Shown: positions 47,614 through 58,964, counted from the first letter of the stretch. The stretch: DNA of 64,000 nucleotides from Cepaea nemoralis (GCA_014155875.1 JACEFZ010025793.1:211001-275000), one strand, 5' to 3'. Notes: generated by a model from the letters alone, not told the origin. Made by a program: numbers and translations.

Positions 47614-48938
47614 TACGACGGCGAGTCAATAAGTAAGTCACACAGTTCTGCAGGATGGCAGGTAAAAGTAAATGGTGTTTTCTACAGGTTTCATTAGGTG
47701 ACAGCAACATCGAACTTTATATTCTCGTTCGTCAGGTGGTGCTAGGTGTTTCATGCACATTCGCAGCGCATAAACAAAATGGCGACTGTACTTACGGAGA
47801 ATACAACCGAAGAGCAACGTGCTGTTGTGCGTTTTTTGTGGGTAAAAGGACTGCCTAAAAAGTACATTCATAAGGAAATGTTTCTTGTTTGTGTTGACAA
47901 ATATTTGTCCCGTAAAGCGGTGCATAGCTAGGTAGGAAAATTTGTTGACGAAATCCGATTTTGTCGTCCTGTTGAGATTGCAACAGAAGCATCCGTGCAG
48001 CTGGTGGAGGAGATGATTAGAGGTGACAGGCGAGTAACGATTGACTCCGTATCATATGCAATAGGGTGCACACATGGTTTAGCATACAGCATAATGCATG
48101 ATCGATTGAAATTTAAGAAAGTGTGCTCAAGGTGGGTACCCAGACAATTGAAGGAGGAACACAAAATTAACCGATTTGGCTTGCCCTTGCATCATCTCTG
48201 TCGATACGAAAATGAAGGCGACGACATGCTGAACAGGATTGTAACTGAGGACGAAACATGGGTGCATCACTATCAGCCCGAATCAAAGCGTGCTTCAATG
48301 CAATGGAAACAGCCATCTTCGCCTTGTGTCCAAAATTTCAAGGTTGCGCCCTCAGCAGGGAAGGTTGTGCTGACAGTGTTCTGGGATTTTCAAGGAGTGC
48401 ATTTAACCAATTTCAAGAAGAAAGGTGACAATGTGAATTCTGAAGCGCACTGTGAAGTTCTATCGATGCTTCATGATGGAGTTCGAAGAAAACGTCGAGG
48501 ACTGTTGACTAGAAGAGTGTTGCTTCTTCATGACAATGCCAGACCACATACGGCTCGATTAACTCTGGAGAAAATTAACAAACTAAGGTGGGAGGTTCTG
48601 AAACATCCATCTTACAGCCCCGACTTAGCCCATAGCGATTTCCGCCTTTTTAGTCCACTGAAAATCCACCGTGGTGGGAGACATTTCGCGAAATACGCCG
48701 AAATTGAAAGTGAAATAAAAACGTGGTTTAGAAAACAGAGTCCTCAGTTCTATATAGCCGATTTAGGAGGACTGATAAAACGATGGGATAAGTGCATCAA
48801 TGTTGGTGGAAATTTATGTTGATAAATAAAGGGGCAATGTATGTATAAAAATAAACTAGTTTCACGTTGTTATCTTATTTATTTATTTTTCTACAGCGAT
48901 TTGTGACTTACTTAATGACTTCCACTCGGAAAATGTAA
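47614..48938 (+). mobile_element. mariner DNA transposon (DD34D), inactive
   Basis: Inverted ends: GAGTCAATAAGTAAGTCACA at the left (about 47623-47642) and its near reverse complement TGTGACTTACTTAATGACTT at 48902-48921. Between them lies one transposase gene with a premature stop. Outer boundaries are uncertain by about 15 bp; a TA at 47614-47615 is a plausible left target site. Confidence 0.85.
47779..48822 (+). pseudogene. mariner transposase, one premature TAG and a small deletion
   Basis: A transposase cuts and inserts the element at TA sites. The start MATVLTENTTEEQRAVVRFL at 47779 follows GCATAAACAAA. TAG at 47929-47931 falls where mariners carry Trp, and the next 15 residues look shortened. 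The rest is open: RVTIDSVSYAIGCTHGLAYS (HTH linker region), SRWVPRQLKEEHK (the WVPHEL-type motif), TEDETWVHHYQPESKRASMQ (first Asp), LHDNARPHTA (second Asp) and HPSYSPDLAHSDFRLF (third Asp), with exactly 34 residues between the last two. It ends KRWDKCINVGGNLC. Without suppression of the stop it cannot give a full protein. Confidence 0.92.
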
Positions 48939-48939
48939 T

Positions 48940-49260
48940 CCAGTTTTTTTCTTTCAAACCATACCAATTTTGATAGCGGAAATATAATAATAATAATAAT
49001 AATAACAGAATGACAGTTTTAAACGCTGTGAGACGCAATGGGCGAATGGCGCCAGACCCATATTTTGAATCGACCAATCGGCGCTCTTTGGGTGATGTGG
49101 TCAGTATCCCACCTGCCACCTTTAATTCCCAAGCTATTTCCGGATATCCATTTTAGGCAGGGACGACCAGGCAGCTCGGGTCAAGTGTAACATTCGACCC
49201 GGTGCAGATTCAAACTCATGACCACAGGTGGGCGCTTAGACACTACGCTACCGAGCTTCC
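48940..49260 (-). mobile_element. SINE family C, full copy
   Basis: A short (AAT)n at 48985-49004, body CGACCAATCGGCGCTCTTTG, head with GAGTTTGAATC on the minus strand. It directly precedes a foldback left arm. Confidence 0.8.
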
Positions 49261-49261
49261 G

Positions 49262-49720
49262 TGATTAAAGCTTACTTTATAAGCAAAACATAAATAAATA
49301 AATAAATAAATAAATACAACTTCTTGTGTAAAGTGAAACAAAATGTTTTGCATAACATTTATAGGACATCGCTGTCAACATCAGCATCTTCAGCTGATTG
49401 TTGATTCTTGTCAGATTACGCTCAGTAGTTGTCATTGCTTTCTGAGCGACCGGCTCCATACTCTCATAAGTCCACAGGCACGACTCGAACCGCTTCCAAT
49501 TCTCGTGCTCTCACGTCAACCACGAGAGTATTCAGTGTTACTGAGAAAGCTGCAAACCACTCGGCCAGGGGAGACCTACAAAGTGAAACAGTCTAACGAA
49601 ATATTCTTGTCAGTGGTATTTCAGTGGACGAAAATGCAATTTTTTAAAGTGAGACAATCAAATACAGAAATGATATCTCAATTTTACAAGAGAAATAACT
49701 CGCACTTTAGTGCATTTACA
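49262..49720 (+). mobile_element. Foldback left arm fragment, copy 8, with SINE A insertion
   Basis: Arm sequence AACTTCTTGTGTAAAGTGAA and ATTTTACAAGAGAAATAACT CGCAC. A minus-strand SINE A occupies about 49343-49577, flanked by AAAGTGAAACA on both sides (49331-49341 and 49578-49588), a likely target duplication. The U2-like head is not reached. Confidence 0.75.
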
Positions 49721-50104
49721 TTTGGTTGCCTCCATATAAAAACCCATATCTCAGTAACCAACTGAGCTAAAATGATGAGATTTTAGCATATAACCTTATC
49801 ATTATGCCACCCAACAAAAAAAAATGTTTGTTCTGGAGATTGTACAGCAGATATTCAATGTTTGTTTATATGCGGTATATAATTTACGGGTCAGAGATTA
49901 AGTCCATAATTTTAAATGTATTACACCTTCTGCCAGAAAATCAGCGTTCAATGTTGAATAATCTCCGTAGTTCACGGGATTTGCTTCATGGCAAGAACCC
50001 CGCGCTGTTTAAACTAGGAGTGTTCAGAGGTGTCGTCAATGTGGTTCTTTCATAAAACCTGATTATGTTTTTTTTAAATCTTACCACTTATCGCTACAAT
50101 TGGA
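49721..50104. other. Unassigned
   Basis: An 83-codon frame at 49804-50055 has no recognisable motif. No repeats recognised. Confidence 0.5.
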
Positions 50105-51398
50105 ATGTGTGAATATTGTTCAATGGGATTGAATGTGAAATATTGTACACTTCAAAGCATCGCTATGAAGTTGTACACATATTTTTGTCAAGAAGCTGAT
50201 CGCAGGAAACTGTTTCATACTATTACAAATTCCGAAAAAAGAACAGTGCATGCATTGGGTTTGAGTAAACGGTCATTTCGTCGATGGGTGCAAGAATCTG
50301 GAATTAAACCACCACGCAATAACCAAACGGTAGGTAGAAAGGCTATTGTAGACAGCTTTGACAAGGATGTCATAAGGCGAGCTATTATAAAAATGCTGGA
50401 TGCCAAAGAAACAGTGACTGTAAGAAAACTTAGGGTTTGGTTGAGAAAGAACAGATAACATAGAGCTATCCAAAACAACTTTGTGGAAAATTACAAGGAC
50501 ATTAGGCTTCACTTTAGAAAGTACATTGGAGGTAGAAATATCCTTTGCGAACAACCGCATTTAGGAGCCATGAGAAGCAGATACCTCGTGAAATAAGGGA
50601 AATGCGCAAAGAAAATTATGGCATAGTGTATTTGGATTAAACGTGGATCAGTGCGCACCACACAAGTGATAAGGAATGGCAATCAGTGGATGGAAAGATA
50701 AAGCGATATGTGCCCGTAGTATAGGACAGCATTTGGTCATGGCCCATGCTGGTAAGTACTCATAATAGGCTTACTACAAAATGCTGGACTCGTTTTCGTA
50801 TCAAAGCATACAGACAATAGGGATTATCATAATGAGATGAATGGTAATGTATTTAGAGATTGGCTCGAGAATATAACGCTTCCATCCCTAGATAGACCAC
50901 CGTGTCCAATTATGGACAATGCATGATATCAATGTAGTTGCCCAAGAAGACAAAATACCTACAGCATCGAGCACAAAGGGAGCATAAAGTATAGGGCTCC
51001 GAATGGAAAACATACCATTTCCAGAAACGTATTTCTAGCTATAATTGTTGTCCCTTGTAAAACAGACGCCAAAATGCAAGAAATATCAAATCGACAAGTT
51101 GATAGAAGAGCATCGTCATGGGTGCTTGAGACTTCCGCCGTACCATTCTCAATTTAACCCTATAGAACTTGTGTGTGCTAAAATTAAAGTACAGGTGGCA
51201 GCTGACAATGCTATATTCATATTGTCTGACGTCAAGATACTAACCCAGTCAGCGCTATTAAATGTTGATAAAAGTTAATGGGAAAAATGTGAGGACCATG
51301 TGTTGCAAGAGGAGGATGACTATTTGAGAAAGGATGGATCGAATTTTATGCAACCAAGAGCAGTCATCAACCTACTGGAATCGTGCGACACAGATTAA
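50105..51398 (+). pseudogene. IS630/Tc1-superfamily DDE transposase-like gene, decayed
   Basis: Frame 1 (50105-50458) has an N-terminal helix-turn-helix look: SKRSFRRWVQESGIKPPRNN and VTVRKLRVWLRKN. Broken frames follow: TWISAHHTSDKEWQ near 50643, HNEMNGNVFRDWLEN near 50830 and IMDNA near 50915 (second Asp), then PPYHSQFNPIELVCAKIKVQ near 51131-51190, the third catalytic region (NPIE). It ends with an acidic tail before 51398. Several stops and frameshifts make it non-functional. I did not find inverted ends. Confidence 0.75.
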
Positions 51399-51960
51399 GG
51401 TCTGGGCAGATCGCAGACATTAATCCACATGCACACTTACTTGGATATTTTTACTCCAACTATTCAGAGGAAGAATTGCAAGCCCTTAACATGACAGCAT
51501 CGGCACAAACAATACAACTTGTCAATAGCAACAGTTTGTATTCCACAGTGATGAATTTTCAATTCCGGAAGCCATTAACCGTGACAAACAACTGGCATTG
51601 AAATAAAAGCGCTAGACGCATTGACCGAAGAGTAATATTGTAGTGGGAACTGACATATTATGGCATAACAAGAAACGTGAGAAGAAACACGTTGTCAAAT
51701 GAGGGGACAACACACGAACATATGAATAATTCTATAAACTTCAATGAAAAGAGGACCAACATCTTGACCGTTATGAAGGAAGCCCACTACAGAGACATTC
51801 ACAGCTATATTCGTCGTGCAAATCAGGTAATCATGTTCCGTCTCAACAGAGTAGACATTGCACCCACTCCCATACGAATCCGGATACGTTTTGTGTCATC
51901 ATCTGAATTGGCGGGGCATTCATTACTGTAAAAAGAATGCGTTTTAATTTACTTTTTTTA
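51399..51960. other. Unassigned
   Basis: Short frames (72 and 84 codons) lack features. Possibly more of the decayed transposon. Confidence 0.4.
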
Positions 51961-51963
51961 ATG

Positions 51964-51997
51964 TAAAAAGCCCCAAATGCTGTGATGTCGATTCCTA

Positions 51998-52030
<33 letters not shown>

Positions 52031-52033
52031 TTA
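51964..52033 (+). mobile_element. I-type LINE 3' tip with (TCAA)n tail
   Basis: AAATGCTGTGATGTCGATTC CTAAATC followed by TCAA repeats matches the 3' end of the copy at 45183-46520. It is severely 5'-truncated, about 70 bp long. Confidence 0.75.
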
Positions 52034-52038
52034 CTGTA
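52034..52038 (+). other. Target site duplication, left, of element B
   Basis: CTGTA immediately before the 5' LTR, identical to 58960-58964 after the 3' LTR. Confidence 0.9.
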
Positions 52039-52787
52039 TGCCATGAGTCAGATTACTTAAGACCTGGTTAACAGCAACATAGATTGGTGAAACAGTAATA
52101 GTGATAAATAATTACGGAGAGTGATAAGGGAAAAAGACACCGGTAACGGGCTAAAGATAGTGGCCAATAGAATTGCGAGGAGGAGGCCACGTGATTAGGA
52201 GGGTCGAGCAGGGCGAACGGACAAAGGGAGTCAGTCGGGGTTGGGAAGCCATGACAGACAGATCACGAAAGCAGAGAAGTGTGTCGGCTGAGAACTGAAT
52301 ATCCCTTGTGGCGATGAAACGCCGAGAATCGTCGACGGCCAGTAAATGAGTGTACGCTAGATATTTCAAGCGTGGACCGATTGAGGAGAATAGTGTTGCC
52401 GCGACCAGGCGGGTGGACATGTTACAGCACGGAAGTCGAGTCGTGTGCCGTGGGCAGAGGTTGCCGGCCTGTGAATGTAGGCGCCATGCGACCATGTGTA
52501 ACAGGACTGTAAGTAGGGTAGAAGAGTGTATGTGTAGATCATTGTAGTTGATTAGATAGCCTGGATAGCAGGACGTACTACAATCAGTGTTGTAAACAAA
52601 TGTCGTGAGTGTACATGTAACTTTGAATATCCCAGTGATTGTGTCGCATAGAAACAATACATGATGCCATTCTATCACTCGGTGGTGACGAGTTGTGTTC
52701 ACGGTGTATCAGTGTGTAATTCATAAAGAGTGTCAACGTAGCCGCATCTTCAATACCCCTAGTTACGTCAGAAAGGGCTCGTTGGCA
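52039..52787 (+). repeat. 5' LTR of element B
   Basis: Begins TGCCATGAGTCAGATTACTT and ends GGGCTCGTTGGCA. 749 bp against 739 bp for the 3' LTR. The differences I see are mostly single-base gains and losses. Confidence 0.93.
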
Positions 52788-52790
52788 ACG

Positions 52791-52805
52791 TGGGGGCATT
52801 CGTCC
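52791..52805 (+). other. Primer-binding-site candidate of element B
   Basis: TGGGGGCATTCGTCC starts 3 nt after the LTR. TGG is complementary to the CCA end of tRNAs; the TGGGGGC start resembles tRNA-Pro-primed elements, but the tRNA is not proven. Confidence 0.55.
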
Positions 52806-53886
52806 TTCGAAAGACAACTCGGCAAAATTGAGGGCAATGGTTATTATGGTAGTGAACAAGTATGTATGTATTGTCAGCTACAGATTTTTCAATTAACCAC
52901 AAACAGTTAAGGCTATGTACACCAACAAGATAATAGCACAAGCGCATGGATTATAGATAACAGAAAACCATGGCTAGGTGTGGAACATAGGACGCTTGAG
53001 CTTATGTACAAGAAAGTAACCCGCAGTAAGCGAGGTTCAACAGCTCAGGAAAGTAATCGGTTGTATTAAACATTGAAGAGCATAAGTAAGAATATGGGGC
53101 AACTTGATTCAGGTGATGGTTTCAAAGTGAGGTATCATCATTGAAGTTAGCATTCATGGTGCAAAGTACAATGGAGCAGTCAGCGCCAATTCTGCTAAAG
53201 CTAAGAAGATGAGTAGCAGCAATACAAACAACAGAACATACGTCGATACTCAACGTTATAATTTCTGATTAACTTGGCGTTGTGCATGAGCGACAACACT
53301 TTAATATTAGGAAATCCCGGAAAATAGAAATACAGAAACATTATGGCATCTTGCCACAAGATTTACAGTGTGAAGCCGTATTCAGGGGGCTGCATGCATT
53401 AGAATGCTGGCATAGACTAATTATGTCAAAACTAGTATCTGTTCCAGAAATGTGTTCCATGACAGTTAGTAGTACACTATGAGGTATCTACACCATTGAT
53501 GTGGAGCTGCACCTGACGACCAAGTTTATCCTTGTCGACCTGTGAGTGAAACGTGGACGGCCACGCTGATTTGGATCAAGCCCGGAAGCAAGCGGAAGTG
53601 AACCGAGCATCAGGATCAAGCCACTGGAAACATCGCTGGATATATACAGGGCAAGTTAATTCCAATTAATTTTCTATGTGTACTGCTCAATTACAGAGAG
53701 CTATTAGACACCTTTGTATGGTATTGTGCAATCAGCCTGATGAATTAGATTGTGCTTCCACAGGGATGATGGTGGTTAGTTAATCTTTTTCTGTTACAGG
53801 TTACCAAAACAAGATCAGCAACACTTGAGGGGTCTGCGTGTACAGATAGTAATAGGTATACCACGCAGTAGTGACATCATATAACC
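52806..53886 (+). other. 5' leader of element B
   Basis: 1.1 kb without coding signal. It would include packaging signals if the family is like other LTR elements; nothing specific is visible. Confidence 0.5.
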
Positions 53887-55839
53887 ATGCCTACATGGTC
53901 GGACTTCATAGATTTAGGTGTGAGGTGTGGGTTGACAGTGACAGAGCTCAAGACAGAACTGCAGAAACGGAACAATAACCAAGGTAACGACCAGCAGAGT
54001 AGACCCAAGAGTAAAGATCACCGAGCAGATTTCATAGCTTTAGGTGGAAGATGTGGGTTGACAGTGAAAGAGCTTAGGACAGAACTTCAGAAACGTAAGG
54101 AGAACCAAGGTAAAGACCAACAGAATAGACCCAAGAGTAGAGATCACCGAACTACTCAATATAGACTGGCTCTACAGAGACCAGCTAAGGTAACTCGATT
54201 AGAACCAGTAAGTGAATGGGCATATGGTGGTCGCCAACAAGAGTCTCATAAAATAGGCGACAGAAACCCTAAGCACGACTCGGACATCAGAAACCGTCCG
54301 TCCAATAGAGTCGATAGGTACACAGACTACATAAGCAGTCGAAAATGTTGGGTCTGTAATAGCTTGGACCACGTAGCCAGAGAGTGTGGACTGAGACGAG
54401 TGACTAAAGAAGAACATGACCAAAAGACAAACGTAGGATACATAGCAACAGACAGACAGAAAAGACAACGAATCGGTAACCCTGCGTGTAGTCAAATAGT
54501 GCCTACACGGAAGTCGAATGCTAGCAGTATTCATAGCGGGACTTTAAAATCCCACAAAGCACTCGTGAACGGGAAGTTGACCACCTGCGTTAGGAATACA
54601 GGGTCGTCAATAGCTGGTGTAGATCATAGCCTGGTAAGGAGTAGCGACTACACGGGAGAGAGCGTGACGTGCAGTACCTTTGGTGGTACAAAAGAAAAGT
54701 ATGCTATAGCATGGGTGCATATATCCTGCCCGTACTATGAAGGGAGAATACGAGTAGCAGTGTTACCTAGTCCACTTGCAGGACTAATGATAGGTAACAT
54801 ACCTGGAGTGACAGAGTGTACAGAAGATGAAGCCCAAAGATGGAATGGTAAAATGACACAGGAGAATACAGACTCCAGACAGCATATTAAGAAAAACAAG
54901 AAAGAAGATAACGTGGTCATACCTCGGGCTGACCAGACAGACACTAGACGGGCACCAGACATTCAAACCGAAGACCGTGCAAAGCAACAAAGAGACGACA
55001 AGACACTGCGAACTTGTTTTCAGCGGGCAAACTGCCCACCGAAACAATCGAAATTAGGCAAGTGGTCATTTGTAATGAGGAATGAAATTCTCATGAGAGA
55101 ATACACGAAAGATACAACAGGTATCTTACAAAGGGTACTGCCAGTGAGAGAGCGCAGTAACGCTCTGGAACGGGCACACATCGCCCCGAGTGCAGACCAT
55201 ATGAGTTTGGCCAAGACTAGAAAGAGATTATTATCTGGGTTCTACTGGCCAGGCTGTGAGAAGGACATCAGAAGCCATGTCCGATCATGTAAATTGTGCA
55301 AACGATTAGATGTAAGAGCCTCAGACATACAGATAGAGAAAAGCAACAAACAACAGATAGAAAATACTTGTGAGAAAAACTGTCAACAAGATGACAGGCA
55401 ATCAGTAACTAACCACAGAGAAAAAGTTACTGACAAAGAGACAGATAGACCACTGACACATGAACAGCCAACAGTCACACCAACAAGGGATGACTTAATA
55501 GAAGAGCAATCTTGCGATACATTGGCAAAGTTCATCAGACTGTTGGTAACATTCAACATGTGGATGACTACTATTGTTATAGAAAACCAGACACTGCATC
55601 ACATGTTGAAAACAGTAACTGCAAGAATAAAACATATACTTGAAAAACAAGATTGTACGTCGGAATACACAGAAAGCTTAATACTAACATCTGACAGTAC
55701 GCCACCATTCAAGACACATCAGATGCTCGTTACAACATATACTGACTTGTTTCAGCAGACAGTGGAAAAAACAATAACATCAAACAGAAATTTTAGGTTT
55801 AAAAATAGTAATACATCATCAGTGCCACTGACAAGATAA
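53887..55839 (+). CDS. Gag(NC)-protease-H2C2 fusion ORF of element B, 650 aa, intact
   Basis: Start MPTWSDFIDLGVRCGL; the opening motif recalls the element A gag start. Residues 6-89 are two tandem copies of a 42-residue unit (DFI.LG.RCGLTV.EL.TELQKR...RPKS.DHR), with a SAP-like LTV.EL pattern. A zinc knuckle CWVCNSLDHVAREC is at 154-167. A retropepsin-like domain covers about 225-315: VNGKLTTCVRNTGSS, then LAGLMIGNIPG; Asn237 stands where the catalytic Asp of D-T/S-G is expected. H2C2 integrase zinc finger: H431, H438, C468, C471, with FYWPGCEKDIRSHVRSCKLC. The rest (about 475-650) is charged and unassigned. The capsid, RT, RNase H and integrase core are missing. The frame is nevertheless fully open, which suggests recent spread or selection. 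Protease activity is unlikely given Asn237. Confidence 0.88.
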   Translation: MPTWSDFIDLGVRCGLTVTELKTELQKRNNNQGNDQQSRPKSKDHRADFIALGGRCGLTVKELRTELQKRKENQGKDQQNRPKSRDHRTTQYRLALQRPAKVTRLEPVSEWAYGGRQQESHKIGDRNPKHDSDIRNRPSNRVDRYTDYISSRKCWVCNSLDHVARECGLRRVTKEEHDQKTNVGYIATDRQKRQRIGNPACSQIVPTRKSNASSIHSGTLKSHKALVNGKLTTCVRNTGSSIAGVDHSLVRSSDYTGESVTCSTFGGTKEKYAIAWVHISCPYYEGRIRVAVLPSPLAGLMIGNIPGVTECTEDEAQRWNGKMTQENTDSRQHIKKNKKEDNVVIPRADQTDTRRAPDIQTEDRAKQQRDDKTLRTCFQRANCPPKQSKLGKWSFVMRNEILMREYTKDTTGILQRVLPVRERSNALERAHIAPSADHMSLAKTRKRLLSGFYWPGCEKDIRSHVRSCKLCKRLDVRASDIQIEKSNKQQIENTCEKNCQQDDRQSVTNHREKVTDKETDRPLTHEQPTVTPTRDDLIEEQSCDTLAKFIRLLVTFNMWMTTIVIENQTLHHMLKTVTARIKHILEKQDCTSEYTESLILTSDSTPPFKTHQMLVTTYTDLFQQTVEKTITSNRNFRFKNSNTSSVPLTR

Positions 55840-58200
55840 CATCACATATACCAACGTGAAACACTCTTATCTTGTGATATGTATATTGTAGATACTGTAT
55901 AGAGTGTATAAAGGATATATGTATATGATTGGTGTAGATATAATTGTTGTAGTAGAATTAATGCATTGATAAGTATAATGTTGATTGCAGTGACATGATG
56001 ATACGGTAAAGTCATCAGAGGTAAAAACAATAAAGATGTGTAATGGTGCAGTTAAAATATATAGATGAAGTCTGTGAATGCTGGCAATAACATGGCCTAA
56101 GAAACGTTACACCGACTATATGACAAAATGATCTAGGCAGATTAGGGACCAAATCCCGATAGTACAATGGGCATACGGTAAGACTATCATCTAGGAAACC
56201 ATGCGTTCATACAAGGTGACTGGTCCAGTGGTTAGCACGTTGTGGTACTGACCATGATAACATGTCAATGTAGGAAATGTGATATGATTGCGGTAACATA
56301 ATATGCAATTGTGAATGTAAATATGCATATGTATGTATGGATATATATACACCCAAGGCTGTTATTGATTTCAGATAGTTAAGTGGTGTAAATGACTGAG
56401 CAGAAGAGATAGTGTCAAAGGTACCTCAAAGATGCTACCTCATTAGCTGACTGAAGAGGCTGAGACAGACAGACACAAGTGAAGATTGGGAATCTGATGG
56501 GTAGAAGATACAGTCAGCGAAGACAGATACCAGCCAGAACCAACCAATGGAGTAATAGTTAGTAACATTCACTATCATTCAATAACAAAACTCATAATAC
56601 ACATAGATAGAGATAAATATCATTTTAATGGCTGTAATTACATACATAGACATCAGTACATTCTTATGATCATGATCATCATGCCATGTATATTTGTAAT
56701 CAATATGCATGTAATGGTAATAGTAATTGTAACAATATTGATTGTACTATTTACCTGATTGTAACACAACGTATAAAATGAAGGTCGGTAGAAAACTGAT
56801 AAATGATCGCAAAGGGAAAAAAGAAGAATCGACATCTACTAGAGCAGGAAGGTTGCAACAGTGGGTCTAAAACCACGATACATCACAGACGACACCCCAT
56901 AACTAAAAGGAAAAGAAGAAGAAGGTAAATGAGGACATTACTACCATTAATACATATTGTCACAGAGATGATAATGATGGGCGAGTGAAAGTTTGAACAG
57001 TGCTTGCAATATTACATGTGAGTCCAATTGTATATATTATTCAGGTTTTGTGACAATGTTGTATATTGGAGAGACAAACATGTACAATAGGTAGGAGAAA
57101 TTTAGCTGATGGTGGTAACATATACATAACATAAGAATAGGTTGAGTGACAGTGAAGTGAGAGAAAGGGGACGAGAAGACTGAGAGTAGGAATTTGTGCG
57201 AATGAGAATCAATTTGAACACAACTGGGATACTTGCACACCGGTATACAGGAAGCGTACAGGCATAGACGGAACATTTGAGGTTCGAGTATGCGTGTTGT
57301 AAGACAGAGTACAGAATAAAAAATTAAACACTATAAAAAAAAAAAAAAGAGAGAGAGAAAGACAAACGATGAAAGGATGAAGAGAGGAAATGAGAGAGAG
57401 AGAACAGAGTGCAAGTGAAATTGAAGGAAAGGATACAAGGATAGTGTAGTAGGATTATTAGCAATACCATTGATAATAGTACCAAGTGGTAGTACTTTGT
57501 ACATATAATATGTTAACATGTAGTACTTTGGCATGGTAGTAGATGTATATCAAGGTATATAAGGGTCATGGTATTAGGAACACGACAAGGAAAAAGTTAG
57601 TAGCAAGAACACCAGGGATAAACAGAAGGCAAATAAAGGGAAGAGATAGCCACAGAGCACAAGTAACTAATGGCAGCCAACCACGCACACACGTTGACAA
57701 GACATATACAAGAGTCATGGGTACTCGCACCAAAGAGATCCACAGTCGTAGCATAGTCTACTCAGGAGCAAAATAGAGTTTCAACAAAATATGGGTGAAA
57801 TTGATATGTCTGCAATACACACGTTCCTGCACCCAGGGCTTAAGGGCTGGGGAGGGTGTCAGTTGCTTGTACCGAGGTATAAATGAGGAACCTTATGGGA
57901 ATGTCCGGGGTGGGACATTGGGACTCATAGTAGGTTGGTCCTCAACTTGCCGAAACAAAGGGGGTTGAGGCCACACGAGGTCTATTGGGAATAGACGGAT
58001 TTCGTGTCCGACATTATAATTTGTGTGAAGGTATGGCAGAATATCAACGTAACACAGAGTGAAGTTAAAGGGAACTGAGAAGCAAGCTCAAAGGCATGAG
58101 GCAGTAACAGATATGTGCGACCAGGGACAGGCATGTGCGACAGAAGCTGACTCATGTCAAGGGTAGAGATAAGGAAGAACCCAAAAATGTAGAACATTTT
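55840..58200 (+). other. Non-coding 3' internal region of element B
   Basis: 2.4 kb of AT-rich DNA without pol domains on either strand. A purine-rich stretch GAGAGAGAGAAAGACAAACG occurs near 57350. Short frames (60-83 codons) carry no motifs. It parallels the long non-coding tail of element A. Confidence 0.65.
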
Positions 58201-58202
58201 TG

Positions 58203-58220
58203 AAATTGCGGGGGGCAATA
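58203..58220 (+). other. Polypurine tract of element B
   Basis: AAATTGCGGGGGGCAATA directly precedes the 3' LTR start TGCCATGAG; the same GGGGGGCA core precedes the LTR of element A. Confidence 0.65.
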
Positions 58221-58959
58221 TGCCATGAGTCATTACTTAAGACATGGTTAACAGCAACATAGATTGGTGAAAACGTAATAGTGATAAATAATTACGGAGA
58301 GTGATAAGGAAAAGACACCGGTAACGGGCTAAAGATAGTGCCAATAGATTGCGAGGAGGAGCCACGTGATTAGGAGGGTCGAGCAGGGCGAAACGGACAA
58401 AAGGGAGTCAGTCGGGGTTGGAAGCCATGACAGACAGATCAAGAAAGCAGAGAAGTGTTGTCCGGCTGAGAATGATATCCCTTGTGCGATGAAAACGCCG
58501 AGGAATCGTCGACGGCCAGTAAATGAGTGTACGACTAGATATTTCAAGCGTGGACCGATTGAGGAGAATATGTTGCCGCGACCAGGCGGGTGGACATGTT
58601 ACGCACGGAGTCGGTCGTGTGCCGTGGGCAGAGGTTCCGGCCTGTGAATGTGGCGCCATGCGCCATGTGTAACAGGACTGTAAGTAGGGTAGAAGAGTGT
58701 ATGTGTAGATCATTGTAGTTGATTAGATAGCCTGGATAGCAGGACGTACTACAATCAGTGTGTAAACAAATGTCGTGAGTGTACATGTAACTTTGAATAT
58801 CCCAGTGGATTGTGTCGCATAGAACAATACAGGAGATGGCCATTCTATCACTCAGGTGGTGACGAGTTGTGTTCACGTGTATCAGTGTGTAATTCATAAA
58901 GAGTGTCAACGTAGCCGCATCTCAATACCCCTAGTTACGTCAGAAAGGGCTCGTTGGCA
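58221..58959 (+). repeat. 3' LTR of element B
   Basis: Starts TGCCATGAGTCATTACTTAA and ends GGGCTCGTTGGCA, followed by CTGTA. Compared with the 5' LTR, single bases are missing at many places (for example CAGATTAC vs CATTAC, GATAAGGGAAAAAG vs GATAAGGAAAAG). Confidence 0.93.
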
Positions 58960-58964
58960 CTGTA
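58960..58964 (+). other. Target site duplication, right, of element B
   Basis: CTGTA, identical to 52034-52038. Confidence 0.9.

Larger units (their letters stand above)
52039..58959 (+). mobile_element. Complete LTR retrotransposon B, RT-less
   Basis: Two LTRs (52039-52787 and 58221-58959), 5-bp target duplication CTGTA, primer-binding-site candidate, one open ORF, about 2.4 kb non-coding, polypurine tract. Structure and TSD prove insertion as an LTR element. The ORF links it to Ty3/Gypsy elements with a PR-IN order (Gmr1-like). It lacks RT, RNase H and integrase core, so mobilisation would need a helper. Confidence 0.92.
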
